From Chelatococcus albus (GTDB lineage: Bacteria > Pseudomonadota > Alphaproteobacteria > Rhizobiales > Beijerinckiaceae), in the NCBI RefSeq assembly GCF_030067675.1, contig NZ_JASJEV010000009.1, positions 62,001-126,000 on the forward strand: DNA of 64,000 bases. The letters run 5' to 3'. This document shows positions 10,075-20,140 of the stretch, in pieces (the first letter of the stretch is position 1; each line of letters begins with the position of its first letter). A program made the position numbers and the translations under genes. Below the pieces are notes generated by a model, which saw nothing but the letters and a program-made list of their open reading frames with translations, was not told the DNA's origin and made no database searches.

Positions 10075-12060
10075 TCAGGCGGCGGTGCTCCACCAGTCCG
10101 TGCGGTCGGCGGTCTTGGCCCCAGCCTTTGCAGCCGGCCTCGCGCCCGCCTTGCCCGGTGCTGCGGCCGCGGGCGCCGCGCCGCGCCGCGTGCGGAAGGC
10201 CGCAACGAGCTCGTTGAGGCGCTCGATCTGGCTCGCGAGCATGGCCGCGGCGGCGGCGCTCTCCTCGGCGAGAGCGGCGTTCTGCTGCGTCATCTCGTCC
10301 ATATGGGCGACCGCCTGGCTCATTTCCTCGATGCCGTTCGCCTGCTCGCCTGTGGCCGACGAGATCTCGGTCACGGTCTGGGAAACCTTGCCCGCCGCCT
10401 CGACGATCTTGGCGAGCACGTCGCCCGCCGCATGCACGAGCCGCACCCCCTCCGCCACCTCGGCGGTGCTGGAGTTGATGAGATCCGTGATCTCCTTGGC
10501 GGCGTCACCGGAGCGCTGGGCGAGCGTGCGCACCTCCGCCGCCACCACGGCGAAGCCCTTGCCCTGCTCGCCGGCGCGCGCCGCCTCGACCGCTGCGTTG
10601 AGCGCCAGCAGGTTCGTTTGGAAGGCGATGCCGTCGATGACCGTGATGATCTCCGAGATCTTGCGCGAAGCCTGCTCGATCCGCCCCATCGCGTCGATGG
10701 CGTGCTGGACGATCTCGCCGCCCTCTTCCGCGACCTGCTGGGCACCGTGGGCAAGATCGACCGCCTGCCGCGACGACTGGGCGCTCGCCTTCACCGAAGC
10801 GGTCAGCTCCTCGGTCGTCGCCGCCGTCTCCTCCAGGGAGGAGGCCTGGCCCTCGGTGCGCTGCGAGAGGTCGCCCGCACCCGTCTTGATCTCGCTGGCG
10901 GCGGCCGACACCTCCGCCGTCGTCTGCTTGATCGTGTCGACGGTCACCGAAAGGCGCTGGATGGTGTCGTTGATGGCATCGCGCAGCTCGCCGAAGCGGC
11001 CGGAGTAGTTGGTTGTGATCGTACGGGTCAGGTCGCCGCGGGCGATCGCCGCCAGCACGTCGGCGAACTCCACCGTCGCCCGGTCGACGACGGCGTTGAT
11101 CTCGTTGATGCCGGCGACGAGCTGCAGGAGATCGACCTCGATCCCCTCCACGGCGACGCGCGCATTGAAGTCGCCGCGCGCGGCCGCCTCCACGACCCCG
11201 CTCACCTTGCTCACGACGTCGGCCATCGATTCGGCGCGGGAGACGCGTTCGGCGGCCATGGCGCGTTCTTCCGCCTTCAGCCGCTCGGCCTCGCGCAGCG
11301 CGTCGCGCAGCTCGGACGTGGCGTGCCAGATGTCCTCGATCTCGTCGCCCGAGCGCCGGTTGACGATGGCGATGTCGAGGTCGCCCGCCGCCATGCGCTT
11401 CAGTGCCTCCGAGGCCTGCTGCAGGGGGCGGCTCAGGAAGCGCGTCCCGACCCATCCTGCGATGGCGAAGCCGATCAGCGTGCCGACGATCGCCGCGCCG
11501 ATGACGAGCGTCATCATCAGCGGCTTGAAGCGGTTTGCCTCCGCCTGCAGGGTCGCGAACTCGGCCTGGGTCACAGCCTCGAAGGCCTCGATCTTCTCCT
11601 GAAAGGCCTTGCGGTTCGCCCGGTTGGCCTCGTTGTTGCCCTTCTCGTTGGCGGCGGCCGGGCCCACCTGCGTGCCGAGCCGGACGAGCTCCAGCCGCGC
11701 CTCCTTGAAGGCGCCGGCGAGGCGGTGGATCTCCTCGAACTCGGCGCGGCGACCGGGTGAGATGAGCGGCCGCCAGATGACGAGAAGCTCATCCATCTCG
11801 TTCAGGTAGCGTTGCAGCCGCTCGCCGAAGACTTTCGCAGCCTCTTTCGACGGCGCCGCGTAGATGCCGCGCGAATCCATGACGGCCCCTGTCACGAGGC
11901 GGTTCAGACGTTCGGCGTAGAGGGTCGATCGCGCCAAGCGATCTGCTTCGTCCATGCGGGTACCATACTGGACGATGCTGTAAATTGATGCCGTGACGAC
12001 CATGAGCACAGAAAACCCCATGATGCCGACGATCGAGAACAACTTCTCCTTGATGCGCAT
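10075..12060 (-). CDS. Methyl-accepting chemotaxis protein
   Basis: Inner-membrane chemoreceptor of 661 residues. ATG 12060 is preferred over an upstream in-frame ATG at 12093 because MRIKEKLF leads straight into the first membrane helix (about 9-31). A periplasmic helical-bundle-like domain follows (about 35-185), then a second helix (about 186-208), a HAMP domain, a long linker, a second HAMP-like segment (about 330-385), and the signalling domain. The conserved hairpin tip [20 protein letters not shown] is near 480-500, so it should couple to CheA/CheW. The tail is Ala/Pro-rich and ends DWWSTAA, without the CheR-docking pentapeptide. No PAS or other redox domain is seen, yet an FNR/FixK-like box lies upstream. 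Ligand unknown. Confidence 0.93.
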   Translation of the reverse strand: MRIKEKLFSIVGIMGFSVLMVVTASIYSIVQYGTRMDEADRLARSTLYAERLNRLVTGAVMDSRGIYAAPSKEAAKVFGERLQRYLNEMDELLVIWRPLISPGRRAEFEEIHRLAGAFKEARLELVRLGTQVGPAAANEKGNNEANRANRKAFQEKIEAFEAVTQAEFATLQAEANRFKPLMMTLVIGAAIVGTLIGFAIAGWVGTRFLSRPLQQASEALKRMAAGDLDIAIVNRRSGDEIEDIWHATSELRDALREAERLKAEERAMAAERVSRAESMADVVSKVSGVVEAAARGDFNARVAVEGIEVDLLQLVAGINEINAVVDRATVEFADVLAAIARGDLTRTITTNYSGRFGELRDAINDTIQRLSVTVDTIKQTTAEVSAAASEIKTGAGDLSQRTEGQASSLEETAATTEELTASVKASAQSSRQAVDLAHGAQQVAEEGGEIVQHAIDAMGRIEQASRKISEIITVIDGIAFQTNLLALNAAVEAARAGEQGKGFAVVAAEVRTLAQRSGDAAKEITDLINSSTAEVAEGVRLVHAAGDVLAKIVEAAGKVSQTVTEISSATGEQANGIEEMSQAVAHMDEMTQQNAALAEESAAAAAMLASQIERLNELVAAFRTRRGAAPAAAAPGKAGARPAAKAGAKTADRTDWWSTAA

Positions 12061-12158
12061 TTTTTGCTCTGCCCCTGCCCATATTCGGGGCAAAACTAGG
12101 AACGCGGACTTAACTCAAGGTTACGATCTCACAAATTCGAAACGGTAAAATAAGGCAC

Positions 12159-12172
12159 TTGATTTAGGTCAA
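12159..12172. promoter_or_regulatory. FNR/FixK-like box upstream of the chemoreceptor gene
   Basis: The 14-base palindrome TTGATTTAGGTCAA matches TTGA-N6-TCAA, the site of FNR/FixK-type oxygen-responsive regulators. Its centre is about 105 bases before the chemoreceptor start codon, in an AT-richer patch (12090-12175), which would allow a class II activation site. No convincing -10 element was identified. Confidence 0.5.
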
Positions 12173-12284
12173 TATGCGTGGGGACGACGCTCGAATACCT
12201 GTGTCACGGAGGCCTGTTCGCGAGCCCCAGGCCCGCCGCGCGTGCGGCGGGAGTGTCGACCCCGGGAGACGCCGGAAGCCCGTT

Positions 12285-13298
12285 TCAGCCGCCGAGCTCG
12301 ATGGCCCGCTTGATGACGCCGCGCACGTCCCTGTTCGACAGGAAGAGGTCGTGGCGCAGGATGCCCCAGCCGTAGTCGGAGGCATCCGCCACCTTGACGC
12401 CGAGCGCCTCGAGCGTGGCGCGGTCGGCGGCGCCCGTGCGCGTGACGCCCCCGGCGAGCTGGCGCGAGACGGCGAGCGCGCGGTCGTTCGTGGCGCTGAT
12501 CACCGTCAGGTGCTTCACGAGCGGCCCGATGCGCTGCAGGCTCGCGGCGAACAGATCGACATCGATGTCCGGCGCGGCGAGGACGATGGCGCCGAACCGC
12601 GCGGCGACATCGGCGCTGCCGCTCGCCGACCAGAGCTGGCGGAGCGTCTCGAGCGTGAGCAGCGTGCCCATGCTGTGGGCCACGATGTGCACGCGCCCGA
12701 CCATGGCATTGCGCACCAGCGCCTCGATGAGGTCCTGGAAGGCGTCGCGCGACCACAGCGCGCTCTCCCGGTCGTAGCCGTAGTCGAGCAGCCCCTCCTT
12801 GGACGGCCAGGAGAAGGCGATCGTCGTGCCACGGAAGCCGATGGCGTCGGCGAGGTCCGCGCCGTCGGTGACGGCGGTCTCGAAGGTCTGGTTGTAGCCA
12901 TGCACGTAGATGAGGACATCGCCGCCCGCGACCAGCGAGGAGATGGCGGCGACCGGATCGGTGTCGCCGAGCGTTTCCAGGCGCTTGACGCTCCACCGTC
13001 CCGTGACCGAGGCGGCGGCCCGCCCGACGAGCGAACGCGGCGGCGGGTCGAAGCGCACGCGCACGGCACGCGTGGCGCCGCTGCGCTCGTTGCCGAACCA
13101 CGGCCGCTCCTCGGCCCCGCGCACGGGCTTGCGCGTGGTCACGGCGAGGATCGACGGGTCCGCCTCGCCGCCGACGGCGCGGCCGAGACCGCCCGTCGCC
13201 GCGGACCCGCCGCCGCAGCCGGCGAGCAGGAGGGCGCCGCCGTTGAGGGCAAGCAGACGAAGGGCGGCACGGCGTGTGTGAGCGCGATCGAATGGCAT
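12285..13298 (-). CDS. DUF900 alpha/beta hydrolase, probable lipoprotein
   Basis: 337 residues. The N-terminus is an export signal (LRLLALNGGALLLAGC) with twin arginines near residues 9-10 and a lipobox LAGC, so it is probably lipid-anchored. The fold shows an oxyanion/HG motif VLIYVHGYNQTFE (about 127-139), the nucleophile elbow HIVAHSMGT with its serine at about 201, and an aspartate in VLAAPDIDVD (about 235-244). This matches the DUF900 family of predicted serine hydrolases. Substrate unknown. A paralogue with the same architecture lies directly upstream on the same strand, about 100 bases away, indicating tandem duplication followed by clear divergence. Confidence 0.85.
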   Translation of the reverse strand: MPFDRAHTRRAALRLLALNGGALLLAGCGGGSAATGGLGRAVGGEADPSILAVTTRKPVRGAEERPWFGNERSGATRAVRVRFDPPPRSLVGRAAASVTGRWSVKRLETLGDTDPVAAISSLVAGGDVLIYVHGYNQTFETAVTDGADLADAIGFRGTTIAFSWPSKEGLLDYGYDRESALWSRDAFQDLIEALVRNAMVGRVHIVAHSMGTLLTLETLRQLWSASGSADVAARFGAIVLAAPDIDVDLFAASLQRIGPLVKHLTVISATNDRALAVSRQLAGGVTRTGAADRATLEALGVKVADASDYGWGILRHDLFLSNRDVRGVIKRAIELGG

Positions 13299-13395
13299 GG
13301 CGGCAGTCTTGGCGAGAAGGCCCGCCTAGCAGGCGGTGGTGAAGGCTTCCTAACGCCCTCAAGATCTGGGCAAAGGTGAGGCCGTCCGCGCCCGC

Positions 13396-14589
13396 CTACT
13401 TGAGGGCCCCACCGACGCCGCCGAGCACGTCCCCCGGCGCGCTGATGACGAGATCGGCGGCGTTCATCACCGTGCCGCCGAAGCTCGAGCCGAGCGTGAT
13501 CAAGCGGTCGCCGAGCGTCGGGCCCTTGTCGTTGAGCTGGTCGCCCGCGTTGAGGCGCGCGCCGATGAGCTGCACGATCTGCGGCGCCTGGGCGAACTTG
13601 CCGTGGCCGGTCGGGTCACTCGAATCGACCTTCGTCAGGTCGAAGGCGATGATGCCGAGCTCCGACAGGGTGGCGCTGTCGTCGTACTCGCCGAGCCGCG
13701 TCTTGCCGGCGCGCAGCCGGCTCGACATGGCAAGCGCCCGGTCGTCCTTCGAGATCATCAGGTAGAAGGGCTTCGCCGGCTTGCCGAGACGGCGCATCTG
13801 CGACTTGAACACGTCCACGTCGACATCCGGCGCGGCCATGATGACGTCGCCGAGCTTGCCGTTGAAGGTCGGGTGGCCAGCGATCTTGGCCTGCCTGAGG
13901 GCCTCGAGCGTCACCCAGTTGCCCATGGAATGGGCAAGCACGTTGATGCGCGCCACGGCCGGGTCGGCGGCGAGGATGCGCAGCGTCTCTTCCAGCCGGT
14001 CGCGCGCGGCGGTGGCGGAATCCTCGTCGTAACCGTAGCCGAGCAGGCTGCCGCGCGACGCCCAGGTGAAGAGCACCGGCGTGCCCGCGAAGCCCGAATC
14101 ATGGACGATCTGGGCATAGCGGTAGACCGCCTCGTCGAAGCGGTTGTTGTAGCCGTGAATGAAGAGCAGGACGTCGCGCGCTCCCACCGCGCGGGAGGAT
14201 GCGCTGCGGTGCAGGGCTGCCTTGAACCCGCCTTCTGTCAGATAGTTGCGCTCGAGCGTCACGAAGTTCCTGGCCGGATCGCCCGGCGCGACCTGCGGCC
14301 ACTCGATCTTGCCGGGTTTGTGCGTCGGCGGGATCGCCACGGTGACCGCGGCGAAGCCGAGCTTCTGCGCGCGCTCGCCCGAGAACATCTCGCCCGGCTT
14401 GTCGGCCGCGGCCGTTTCCTGGCGGGTGGTGGCGACGAGGATCGGCACGGGCCTGCCGGCGTTGGTCGGCGCCGCGGCGGACAGCGGCACGAGCGCCCCG
14501 GTTTCCGGCGGCCCGCCGGCACATCCGGCCAGGGCGAGCGCCGCAAGGCCGGCGATCAGAGCCATCGGACGCAGCACCATTCGCCTCAT
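13396..14589 (-). CDS. DUF900 alpha/beta hydrolase, probable lipoprotein (paralogue)
   Basis: 397 residues with a lipoprotein signal ending LALAGC (cysteine at about residue 23). The hydrolase core shows [16 protein letters not shown] (about 141-156), the elbow NVLAHSMGN with the serine at about 216, and [17 protein letters not shown] (about 248-264). The 60-residue C-terminal extension ([17 protein letters not shown] onward) is absent from its neighbour. The gene is followed on the same strand by the shorter paralogue. The family is widespread in rhizobia and other proteobacteria; its substrate is not known. The divergent meaB gene starts about 160 bases away. Confidence 0.86.
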   Translation of the reverse strand: MRRMVLRPMALIAGLAALALAGCAGGPPETGALVPLSAAAPTNAGRPVPILVATTRQETAAADKPGEMFSGERAQKLGFAAVTVAIPPTHKPGKIEWPQVAPGDPARNFVTLERNYLTEGGFKAALHRSASSRAVGARDVLLFIHGYNNRFDEAVYRYAQIVHDSGFAGTPVLFTWASRGSLLGYGYDEDSATAARDRLEETLRILAADPAVARINVLAHSMGNWVTLEALRQAKIAGHPTFNGKLGDVIMAAPDVDVDVFKSQMRRLGKPAKPFYLMISKDDRALAMSSRLRAGKTRLGEYDDSATLSELGIIAFDLTKVDSSDPTGHGKFAQAPQIVQLIGARLNAGDQLNDKGPTLGDRLITLGSSFGGTVMNAADLVISAPGDVLGGVGGALK

Positions 14590-14746
14590 GCCCTCACCGC
14601 TCAGCTACGGACCCGGGCAGGAACCTTGGCCACTCCGCCGCGGCGCGTCAATCGGCCCGGGGCGGTGGAGGCTGCGGGTGCGCGGGCCCTTGGCCTTTCG
14701 CCACCCGTTCCCCACGTTGTCGAAGAATGCTCTAAGTGCCCCTGTC

Positions 14747-15757
14747 ATGACGACCCGAGCCCACGCGATTCCCGCTGCACCCCTGCCCGACGTCGAGGCC
14801 ATGGCCGAGCGCCTGCGGGCCGGAGACCGGGCGGCGCTCGCACGCGCCATCACCCTCGTCGAGTCGAAGCGCGCGGACCACAAGGCCAAGGCGCGGGCCC
14901 TCCTGCAGCAGGTCCTGCCGTTCACGGGCGGAGCCGCCCGGGTCGGCATCACGGGCGTGCCGGGCGTCGGCAAGTCGACGACCATCGACACGCTCGGCTC
15001 CAACCTGACCGCGCGCGGCCACAAGGTCGCCGTGCTCGCCGTCGACCCCTCCTCGACGCGCTCGGGCGGTTCGATCCTCGGCGACAAGACGCGCATGGCC
15101 CGCCTCGCGGCCGACCCGAACGCCTTCATCCGCCCCTCGCCGTCGTCGGGCACGCTCGGCGGCGTCGCCGCCAAGACGCGCGAGACCATGCTCCTGTGCG
15201 AGGCGGCCGGCTTCGACGTCATCCTCGTCGAGACAGTCGGCGTCGGCCAGTCGGAGACGGCGGTCGCCGACCTCACCGATTTCTTCCTCGTGCTCATGCT
15301 GCCGGGTGCCGGCGACGAACTGCAGGGCATCAAGAAGGGCATCCTCGAGCTCGCGGATCTGATCGCCGTCAACAAGGCCGACGGCGAGGGCGCCGCCCGC
15401 GCCCGGGCGGCAGCCGCCGACTACAAGGCGGCCCTCCATATCCTCACGCCGGCCTCCGCCTCCTGGACGCCGCCGGTGATCACCGTCTCGGGCCTCGCCA
15501 ACGAAGGGCTCGACCTCTTGTGGGAGCAGGTCGAGAGCCATCGCAAGCGCCTGACCGCCACCGGCGAGCTCGCCGCCAAGCGCCGCGCGCAGGAGGTCAA
15601 GTGGATGTGGGCCATGGTGGAGGATCGCCTGCACGCGCGGCTGCGCTCGGACCCGGGCGTGCGTGCCCGCGTGCCGGCGCTCGAGGCAGAGGTCGCCGCC
15701 GGTCGCCTGGCGCCGACGCTCGCCGCCGACGAAATTGCGCGCCTCCTGGGGCTGTAG
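14747..15757 (+). CDS. meaB: Methylmalonyl-CoA mutase-associated GTPase
   Basis: G-protein chaperone (also annotated argK) that gates adenosylcobalamin loading into methylmalonyl-CoA mutase and protects it from inactivation. 336 residues. Motifs: Walker [10 protein letters not shown] at about residues 66-74, [19 protein letters not shown] at about 95-113, the switch region ETVGVGQSE near 161-169, and the NKAD nucleotide-specificity motif near 210. The C-terminal helices ([12 protein letters not shown] onward) form the dimer arm. The ATG at 14747 has no obvious ribosome-binding site; more than 150 in-frame codons upstream are antisense to the hydrolase gene. Sharing a region with mutA and scpA fits a common B12-dependent pathway. 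Confidence 0.95.
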   Translation: MTTRAHAIPAAPLPDVEAMAERLRAGDRAALARAITLVESKRADHKAKARALLQQVLPFTGGAARVGITGVPGVGKSTTIDTLGSNLTARGHKVAVLAVDPSSTRSGGSILGDKTRMARLAADPNAFIRPSPSSGTLGGVAAKTRETMLLCEAAGFDVILVETVGVGQSETAVADLTDFFLVLMLPGAGDELQGIKKGILELADLIAVNKADGEGAARARAAAADYKAALHILTPASASWTPPVITVSGLANEGLDLLWEQVESHRKRLTATGELAAKRRAQEVKWMWAMVEDRLHARLRSDPGVRARVPALEAEVAAGRLAPTLAADEIARLLGL

Positions 15758-15797
15758 GACTCCCGCCCCGCCGCCGGCGCGGCGCGCGGCACATTCC

Positions 15798-16160
15798 TCA
15801 GTCGCAGCCCCAGACCCGAAGGCTGCACTGCCGGCCGCCGCGTTTGCGGCAGTCGCTCAGCGCCTGGTCCCGCACGGCCGCGGCGGCGGGCCCCTTCACG
15901 AGCGCCTCGGCCGGGCTACCCGTCGTCTGATCGGCGGCATAAGCCGCGCAGCTCTTGCGGAACGTCACGATCACGGTGCATCCGGCCCCGCAACCGCCGA
16001 GCGCCACCTCCCGAGCCTTCTGTTCCGTCGGCTGATTGCGGGAGAAGCCGAAGCGCGTACCTTGCGCATAGTCGACGGCCAACGCCCCGTAGGCTTCGGC
16101 GGCAGAGGGAGCCGCCGCGAAGAGCATGAAGGTCAAGACGAGCGTCGTTCCGTGCCGCAT
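15798..16160 (-). CDS. DUF4189 secreted protein
   Basis: 120 residues with a Sec signal peptide (MRHGTTLVLTFMLFAAA, cleavage likely after AEA at about residue 22). The mature part opens YGALAVDYAQGTRFGFSRNQ, the typical DUF4189 opening, and has six cysteines (GGCGAGC, SCAAY, DCRK, QCSL, GCD) able to form disulfides in the periplasm. Start ATG at 16160; the frame is open upstream to 16283 but without a signal peptide. The function of DUF4189 is unknown. It ends 40 bases from the convergent meaB stop. Confidence 0.82.
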   Translation of the reverse strand: MRHGTTLVLTFMLFAAAPSAAEAYGALAVDYAQGTRFGFSRNQPTEQKAREVALGGCGAGCTVIVTFRKSCAAYAADQTTGSPAEALVKGPAAAAVRDQALSDCRKRGGRQCSLRVWGCD

Positions 16161-16245
16161 GTGCACCCCCAATCGAGATCGCCTCGCATCAATGGGATAC
16201 CGCAACACGCGGAAGGGCAAATCACGATCGGGCGCGCGAATCCGC

Positions 16246-17250
16246 TCAGCCGAGGGCCGCCGCAGGGCGCAGGCCGCCGACATGCCGCCCGTTCCAATTG
16301 TTCAACTGCGGGCGGGCGAGGCTCTCGACAACCGCTCCCTCCTCGCCGGACAGCGGCAGGAAGCGCGCCGTCAGCGCCGCCATCACGACCTCCGCCGCGC
16401 GGCCCGCCCCGTCGTCGCATTTGAGCGCGATCCCAAGGCCGAGCTCGGGCAGGGAGGCGCAGTAGACGCCTTCCGCCCCCACCTTGACGAAGGCACGCGT
16501 GCCGAGCGCCTCCATGAGCAGGGTGTCGAAGCGGCCGGTGCCGGCGACCATGAAGGGATGCGCCGCCACCGCAGCACGGATGCGTGCAGCAGCCGCGGCC
16601 CGCGCGGGAGCGAGCCCTCGTCCGCTGCCGAAGCGGGCGAAGGCGAGCGCCAGCGCCCGGAGCGGCACGGCATAGGTCGGGATCGAGCAGCCGTCCGTGC
16701 CGCGCACGTCCTCGCCGTGGGCGGCTCCGGTCAGCGCCTCCATGGCCGCACGCACCTCGCGCTGCACGGCGTGGGCGGGCTCCACGTAGCCCGAGGGATC
16801 GACGTCGAGCGCGCAGGCGACGCAGATGAAGCCGGCGTGCTTGCCCGAACAGTTGTTATGCAGGGCCGTCGGCGTCGCGCCGCTGCGGGCGAGCGCCTGG
16901 CTCGCCTCCGCCCCCATGGGCCAGTGCGCCCCGCATTCGAGACAGGCGAAGTCGCGGCCGAGCTTCGTCAGCATGCGGGCTGCCGTCTCGGCATGGCGCG
17001 GCTCGCCCGAATGCGAGGCGCAGGCGAGCGCGATCTCCTCCTCGGTGATGCCATAGCGATCCGCCGCGCCCGTCTCGACGAGCGGCAGGGCCTGGATCGC
17101 CTTGACGGCGGAGCGCGGGAACACGCGCTGCTCCACGTCGCCGAGGGCGAGCACGAGCCCGCCGTCTGCATCGACGACCGCAACCGTGCCCCGATGGCGC
17201 GATTCCACCAGCGCTCCGCGCGTCACTTCCACCAGAACCGGATCGTCCAT
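16246..17250 (-). CDS. L-asparaginase of the rhizobial zinc type (Asparaginase_II family)
   Basis: Hydrolyses asparagine to aspartate and ammonia. 334 residues, no signal peptide, so cytoplasmic. It belongs to the family of the Rhizobium etli inducible enzyme ReAV rather than the E. coli types. The residues known to matter in ReAV are present: S47 and K50 in RSAVK, the SHSGE motif at 79-83, the metal-site C134 and K137 in NNCSGKH, and the second cysteine in GTDGCSIP near 188. ATG 17250 follows GAGGGTGGCG. The gene is isolated, with about 700 bases without a gene upstream. No regulator is adjacent. Confidence 0.9.
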   Translation of the reverse strand: MDDPVLVEVTRGALVESRHRGTVAVVDADGGLVLALGDVEQRVFPRSAVKAIQALPLVETGAADRYGITEEEIALACASHSGEPRHAETAARMLTKLGRDFACLECGAHWPMGAEASQALARSGATPTALHNNCSGKHAGFICVACALDVDPSGYVEPAHAVQREVRAAMEALTGAAHGEDVRGTDGCSIPTYAVPLRALALAFARFGSGRGLAPARAAAAARIRAAVAAHPFMVAGTGRFDTLLMEALGTRAFVKVGAEGVYCASLPELGLGIALKCDDGAGRAAEVVMAALTARFLPLSGEEGAVVESLARPQLNNWNGRHVGGLRPAAALG

Positions 17251-17945
17251 CGCCACCCTCGATCGGCATTGCCGTGCGGCGGGCTTGTGCCGCTTGCCGC
17301 CGCGCCTGTCAAAGGCCAGCTCGCCCCTGCGTCGCCTTGTCCGTGCCGCCTGTCCCGCAATCGTCGCGGCACGGGCGCAGGGCGCTGCCATCCCGGGGCG
17401 CCCGCGGCCCGGGCCCGGACGGCAGTTCAACCGATGCCGCGCGTCGGCAAGGCACGACATCCGCCGCGCTCATTCTCCGCCGGGATCGTTTCTGGGCCCC
17501 GGACAGCCGCTCACGGGGCTTCCGGGGTGACGGGAAGAGGTTCGCGCGAAAACCATCCTCAGGTATCCCGGGGCGGGGTCGGCAGGAGTGCGACCGCTTG
17601 ACGACAGCGGGAGCGGTGGCCGGACGGACGGGGGGGTGAACGCACCCCGCCCGCCAGAGCGTTCACGGAGCAAGCCTCAAGCACCGCGGGCGGGAGCCGC
17701 ACCCCCGGCCCCTCTCATGCATGCCCGCATGCGGCACCGCCGGACAGCCGGCGCCCGCCCCGCCGCGAGCCCTCCGCGCCAAACAGGCGGCGGAGACGAA
17801 GGCGCTGGCGGAGCCTGCCTCGTGCCGTCCCCGCCGCTCGGCGGGCCGTCGCAGTCCTCCCTTGCGGAACAGGCCCCGCCTTGCCCGCGCCTCCTCCGGC
17901 GGCTAAAGCCATGGGCCTTCTCGTCGTCCTCGAACGGAATCCCCC
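17251..17945. other. Long gene-free interval before ugd
   Basis: 695 bases between the divergent asparaginase and ugd genes. It holds one copy of the dispersed palindromic repeat (17480-17554). The rest, about 17560-17930, is GC-rich with small inverted repeats such as CATGCATGC..GCATGCGG at 17717-17732. Open frames here lack plausible codon use or start sites, and I found no clear promoter motifs. Confidence 0.45.
17480..17554. repeat. Dispersed intergenic palindromic repeat, copy 2
   Basis: Same length as and near-identical to 1566-1640. The hairpin is kept (CCCCGGA-C-AGCC against GGCTTCCGGGG), but the loop differs (GCTCACG here, GCTTCGC there), as expected if the structure is under selection. 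It is intergenic, with the asparaginase gene 230 bases to the left and ugd 390 bases to the right. Confidence 0.7.
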
Positions 17946-19265
17946 ATGCGCGTCGCGATGATCGGCTCGGGCTACGTCGGCCTCGTCTCCGGAGCCTGTT
18001 TCGCCGATTTCGGCCATGTGGTGGCCTGCATCGACAAGGACCCGGCCAAGATCGCCGCCCTCGAGCGCGGCGAGATCCCGATCTACGAGCCCGGCCTGTC
18101 CGAGCTCGTCGCCAAGAACATGCGCGAGGGGCGGCTCACCTTCGCCACCGACCTCACGGAGGCGGTGCGGGGAGCGGACGCCGTGTTCATCGCCGTGGGC
18201 ACGCCGTCGCGCCGCGGCGACGGCCACGCCGACCTCTCCTACGTCTACCAGGCGGCGCGCGAGATCGCCGCCGTGATGGACGGCTACACGGTCGTCGTCA
18301 CCAAGTCGACGGTGCCGGTCGGCACAGGCGACGAGGTCGAGCGCATCCTGCGCGAGACCCGGCCCGGCGCCAATTTCGCCGTGGTCTCCAACCCGGAGTT
18401 CCTGCGCGAGGGCGCCGCCATTTCCGACTTCAAGCGCCCCGACCGCATCGTCATCGGCACGGACGACCCGCGCGCCCGCGAGGTGATGGCCGAGATCTAC
18501 CGGCCGCTTTACCTCAACCAGGCGCCGCTCCTCTTCACCGGCCGGCGCACGGCCGAGGTGATCAAATATGCCGGCAACGCCTTCCTCGCCACGAAGATCA
18601 CGTTCATCAACGAGATTGCCGACCTGTGTGAGCAGGTGGGCGCCGACGTGCAGGAGGTGGCCCGCGGCATCGGCCTCGACAACCGCATTGGCGCGAAGTT
18701 CCTGCACGCTGGGCCGGGCTTCGGCGGCTCCTGCTTCCCCAAGGACACGCTGGCGCTGATCAAGACGGCGCAGGACGCCGGCACGCCCGTGCGCATCGTC
18801 GAGACTGTGGCGGCGGTCAACGACCAGCGCAAGCGCGCCATGGCGCGCAAGGTCATCGCCGCCTGCGGCGGCACTGTGCGCGGCAAGACGGTGGCGGTGC
18901 TCGGCCTCACCTTCAAGCCCAACACCGACGACATGCGCGAGGCGCCCTCGCTCTCCATCATCACGGCGCTGCAGGACGTCGGCGCCAGCGTCAAGGCCTA
19001 CGACCCCGAGGGCATGACGCAGGCGAAGACGCTGCTCGACGGCGTGACCTACTGCACCGACGCCTATGCCTGCGTCGAGGGCGCCGACGCCCTCGTCATC
19101 GTCACCGAGTGGGACGCCTTCCGCGCCCTCGACCTCGACCGCGTCAAGCGCCTCCTGAAGACACCCGTGGTCGTCGACCTGCGCAATATCTACCGGCCCG
19201 AGGACATGACGAAGCGCGGCTTCACCTATGTCGGCGTCGGGCGCGGCCGCGCGCCCGCCCCCTGA
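17946..19265 (+). CDS. ugd: UDP-glucose 6-dehydrogenase
   Basis: NAD-dependent oxidation of UDP-glucose to UDP-glucuronate, a precursor of exopolysaccharide, capsule or lipid A decorations. 439 residues. The N-terminal NAD fold shows MIGSGYVGLVSGACFADFGH (about 5-24). TKSTVPVGTGD (about 119-129) and EFLREGAAISDFKRPDRIVIG follow. The catalytic cysteine is in GFGGSCFPKDT at about 258-268 (cysteine about 263). The C-terminal UDP-binding part has LGLTFKPNTDDMREAPS. It could supply the four-gene glycosyltransferase operon at 42.7-48.5 kb, but this link is only an inference. A hydrolase gene follows after 47 bases. Confidence 0.96.
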   Translation: MRVAMIGSGYVGLVSGACFADFGHVVACIDKDPAKIAALERGEIPIYEPGLSELVAKNMREGRLTFATDLTEAVRGADAVFIAVGTPSRRGDGHADLSYVYQAAREIAAVMDGYTVVVTKSTVPVGTGDEVERILRETRPGANFAVVSNPEFLREGAAISDFKRPDRIVIGTDDPRAREVMAEIYRPLYLNQAPLLFTGRRTAEVIKYAGNAFLATKITFINEIADLCEQVGADVQEVARGIGLDNRIGAKFLHAGPGFGGSCFPKDTLALIKTAQDAGTPVRIVETVAAVNDQRKRAMARKVIAACGGTVRGKTVAVLGLTFKPNTDDMREAPSLSIITALQDVGASVKAYDPEGMTQAKTLLDGVTYCTDAYACVEGADALVIVTEWDAFRALDLDRVKRLLKTPVVVDLRNIYRPEDMTKRGFTYVGVGRGRAPAP

Positions 19266-19312
19266 CGACTCGCGACGGGGCGGCCGAGGAGGAGGAGGCC
19301 AAGGAGGAGGCG

Positions 19313-20140
19313 ATGAGCGCGATCGACTACGAGGCCGAGTACAACAACCGCGCCCGTGTGCCGGAGCATCCCGGCATCATCGAGGGCTGGGCGCGCGATG
19401 CCGCCGCCTTCCGCGCCGGCGCGACGGCCGAGCTCGGTCTCGCCTACGGCGCGGGCGAGCGCTGCCGGCTCGACCTCTTCCTGCCGGCCGGGGACAGGGG
19501 CCGCGCCGTCGTGGTGTTCATCCACGGGGGCTACTGGCAGGCGCTCGACCGCTCCTTCTTCAGCCACATGGCGCAGGGCCTCGTCGCGTACGGCATCCCG
19601 GTCGCCGTGCCGAGCTACGACCTCTGCCCGCAGGTGCGCATCGGCGACATCGTGGCCGAGATGCGCGCGGCCTGCGCCTTCCTCCGGCGCCGGCTGCAGC
19701 GCCCCCTCGTCGTCGCCGGCCATTCCGCCGGCGGGCACCTCGCCGCCTGCATGCTGGCGACCGACTGGCCCGCGATCGCACCTGATCTGCCGGCGGGAAC
19801 CGTCACGGCCGCCTACGCGATCTCCGGCCTCTTCGACCTTCCGCCGCTCCTCGGCACGAGCATCAACAGCGCGCTCGGCATGGACGAGGCCGAGGCGCGG
19901 CGATGGAGCCCCCTCCTCTGGCCGGCGCCCGCCGGGCGCACGCTCGATGCCGTCGTCGGCGGCGCCGAGAGCGGCGAATATCTGCGCCAGAGCCGCACCA
20001 TCGCCGAGACCTGGGGCGCCGCAGGCACCGCGGCGCGCTGGGAGGCGGTTCCCGGCGCCAATCACTTCACGGTCATCGCCGCCCTGGCCGATCCGGCCTC
20101 GGCAATGACGCGGCGGCTCGCCGATCTCTCCGGCGCCTGA
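19313..20140 (+). CDS. Alpha/beta hydrolase, kynurenine-formamidase-like
   Basis: 275-residue cytoplasmic serine hydrolase. ATG 19313 lies behind a repeated GGAGG stretch (19287-19310), a very strong ribosome-binding site. Motifs: oxyanion-hole FIHGGYWQALD (about 65-75), nucleophile GHSAGGH with the serine near 143, an aspartate in ISGLFDLPPLL, and a C-terminal histidine in PGANHFTVI (about 253-261). HGGYW plus GHSAGGH is typical of the arylformamidase-like group. Kynurenine formamidase activity is possible, but no other kynurenine gene is nearby, so the substrate stays open. It is close behind ugd and may share its transcript. Confidence 0.82.
   Translation: MSAIDYEAEYNNRARVPEHPGIIEGWARDAAAFRAGATAELGLAYGAGERCRLDLFLPAGDRGRAVVVFIHGGYWQALDRSFFSHMAQGLVAYGIPVAVPSYDLCPQVRIGDIVAEMRAACAFLRRRLQRPLVVAGHSAGGHLAACMLATDWPAIAPDLPAGTVTAAYAISGLFDLPPLLGTSINSALGMDEAEARRWSPLLWPAPAGRTLDAVVGGAESGEYLRQSRTIAETWGAAGTAARWEAVPGANHFTVIAALADPASAMTRRLADLSGA

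Noticed and set aside
17588-18631. Plus-strand open frame beginning before ugd
   Set aside because: It overlaps ugd in another frame and has Arg/Pro/Gly-rich noise composition without motifs.
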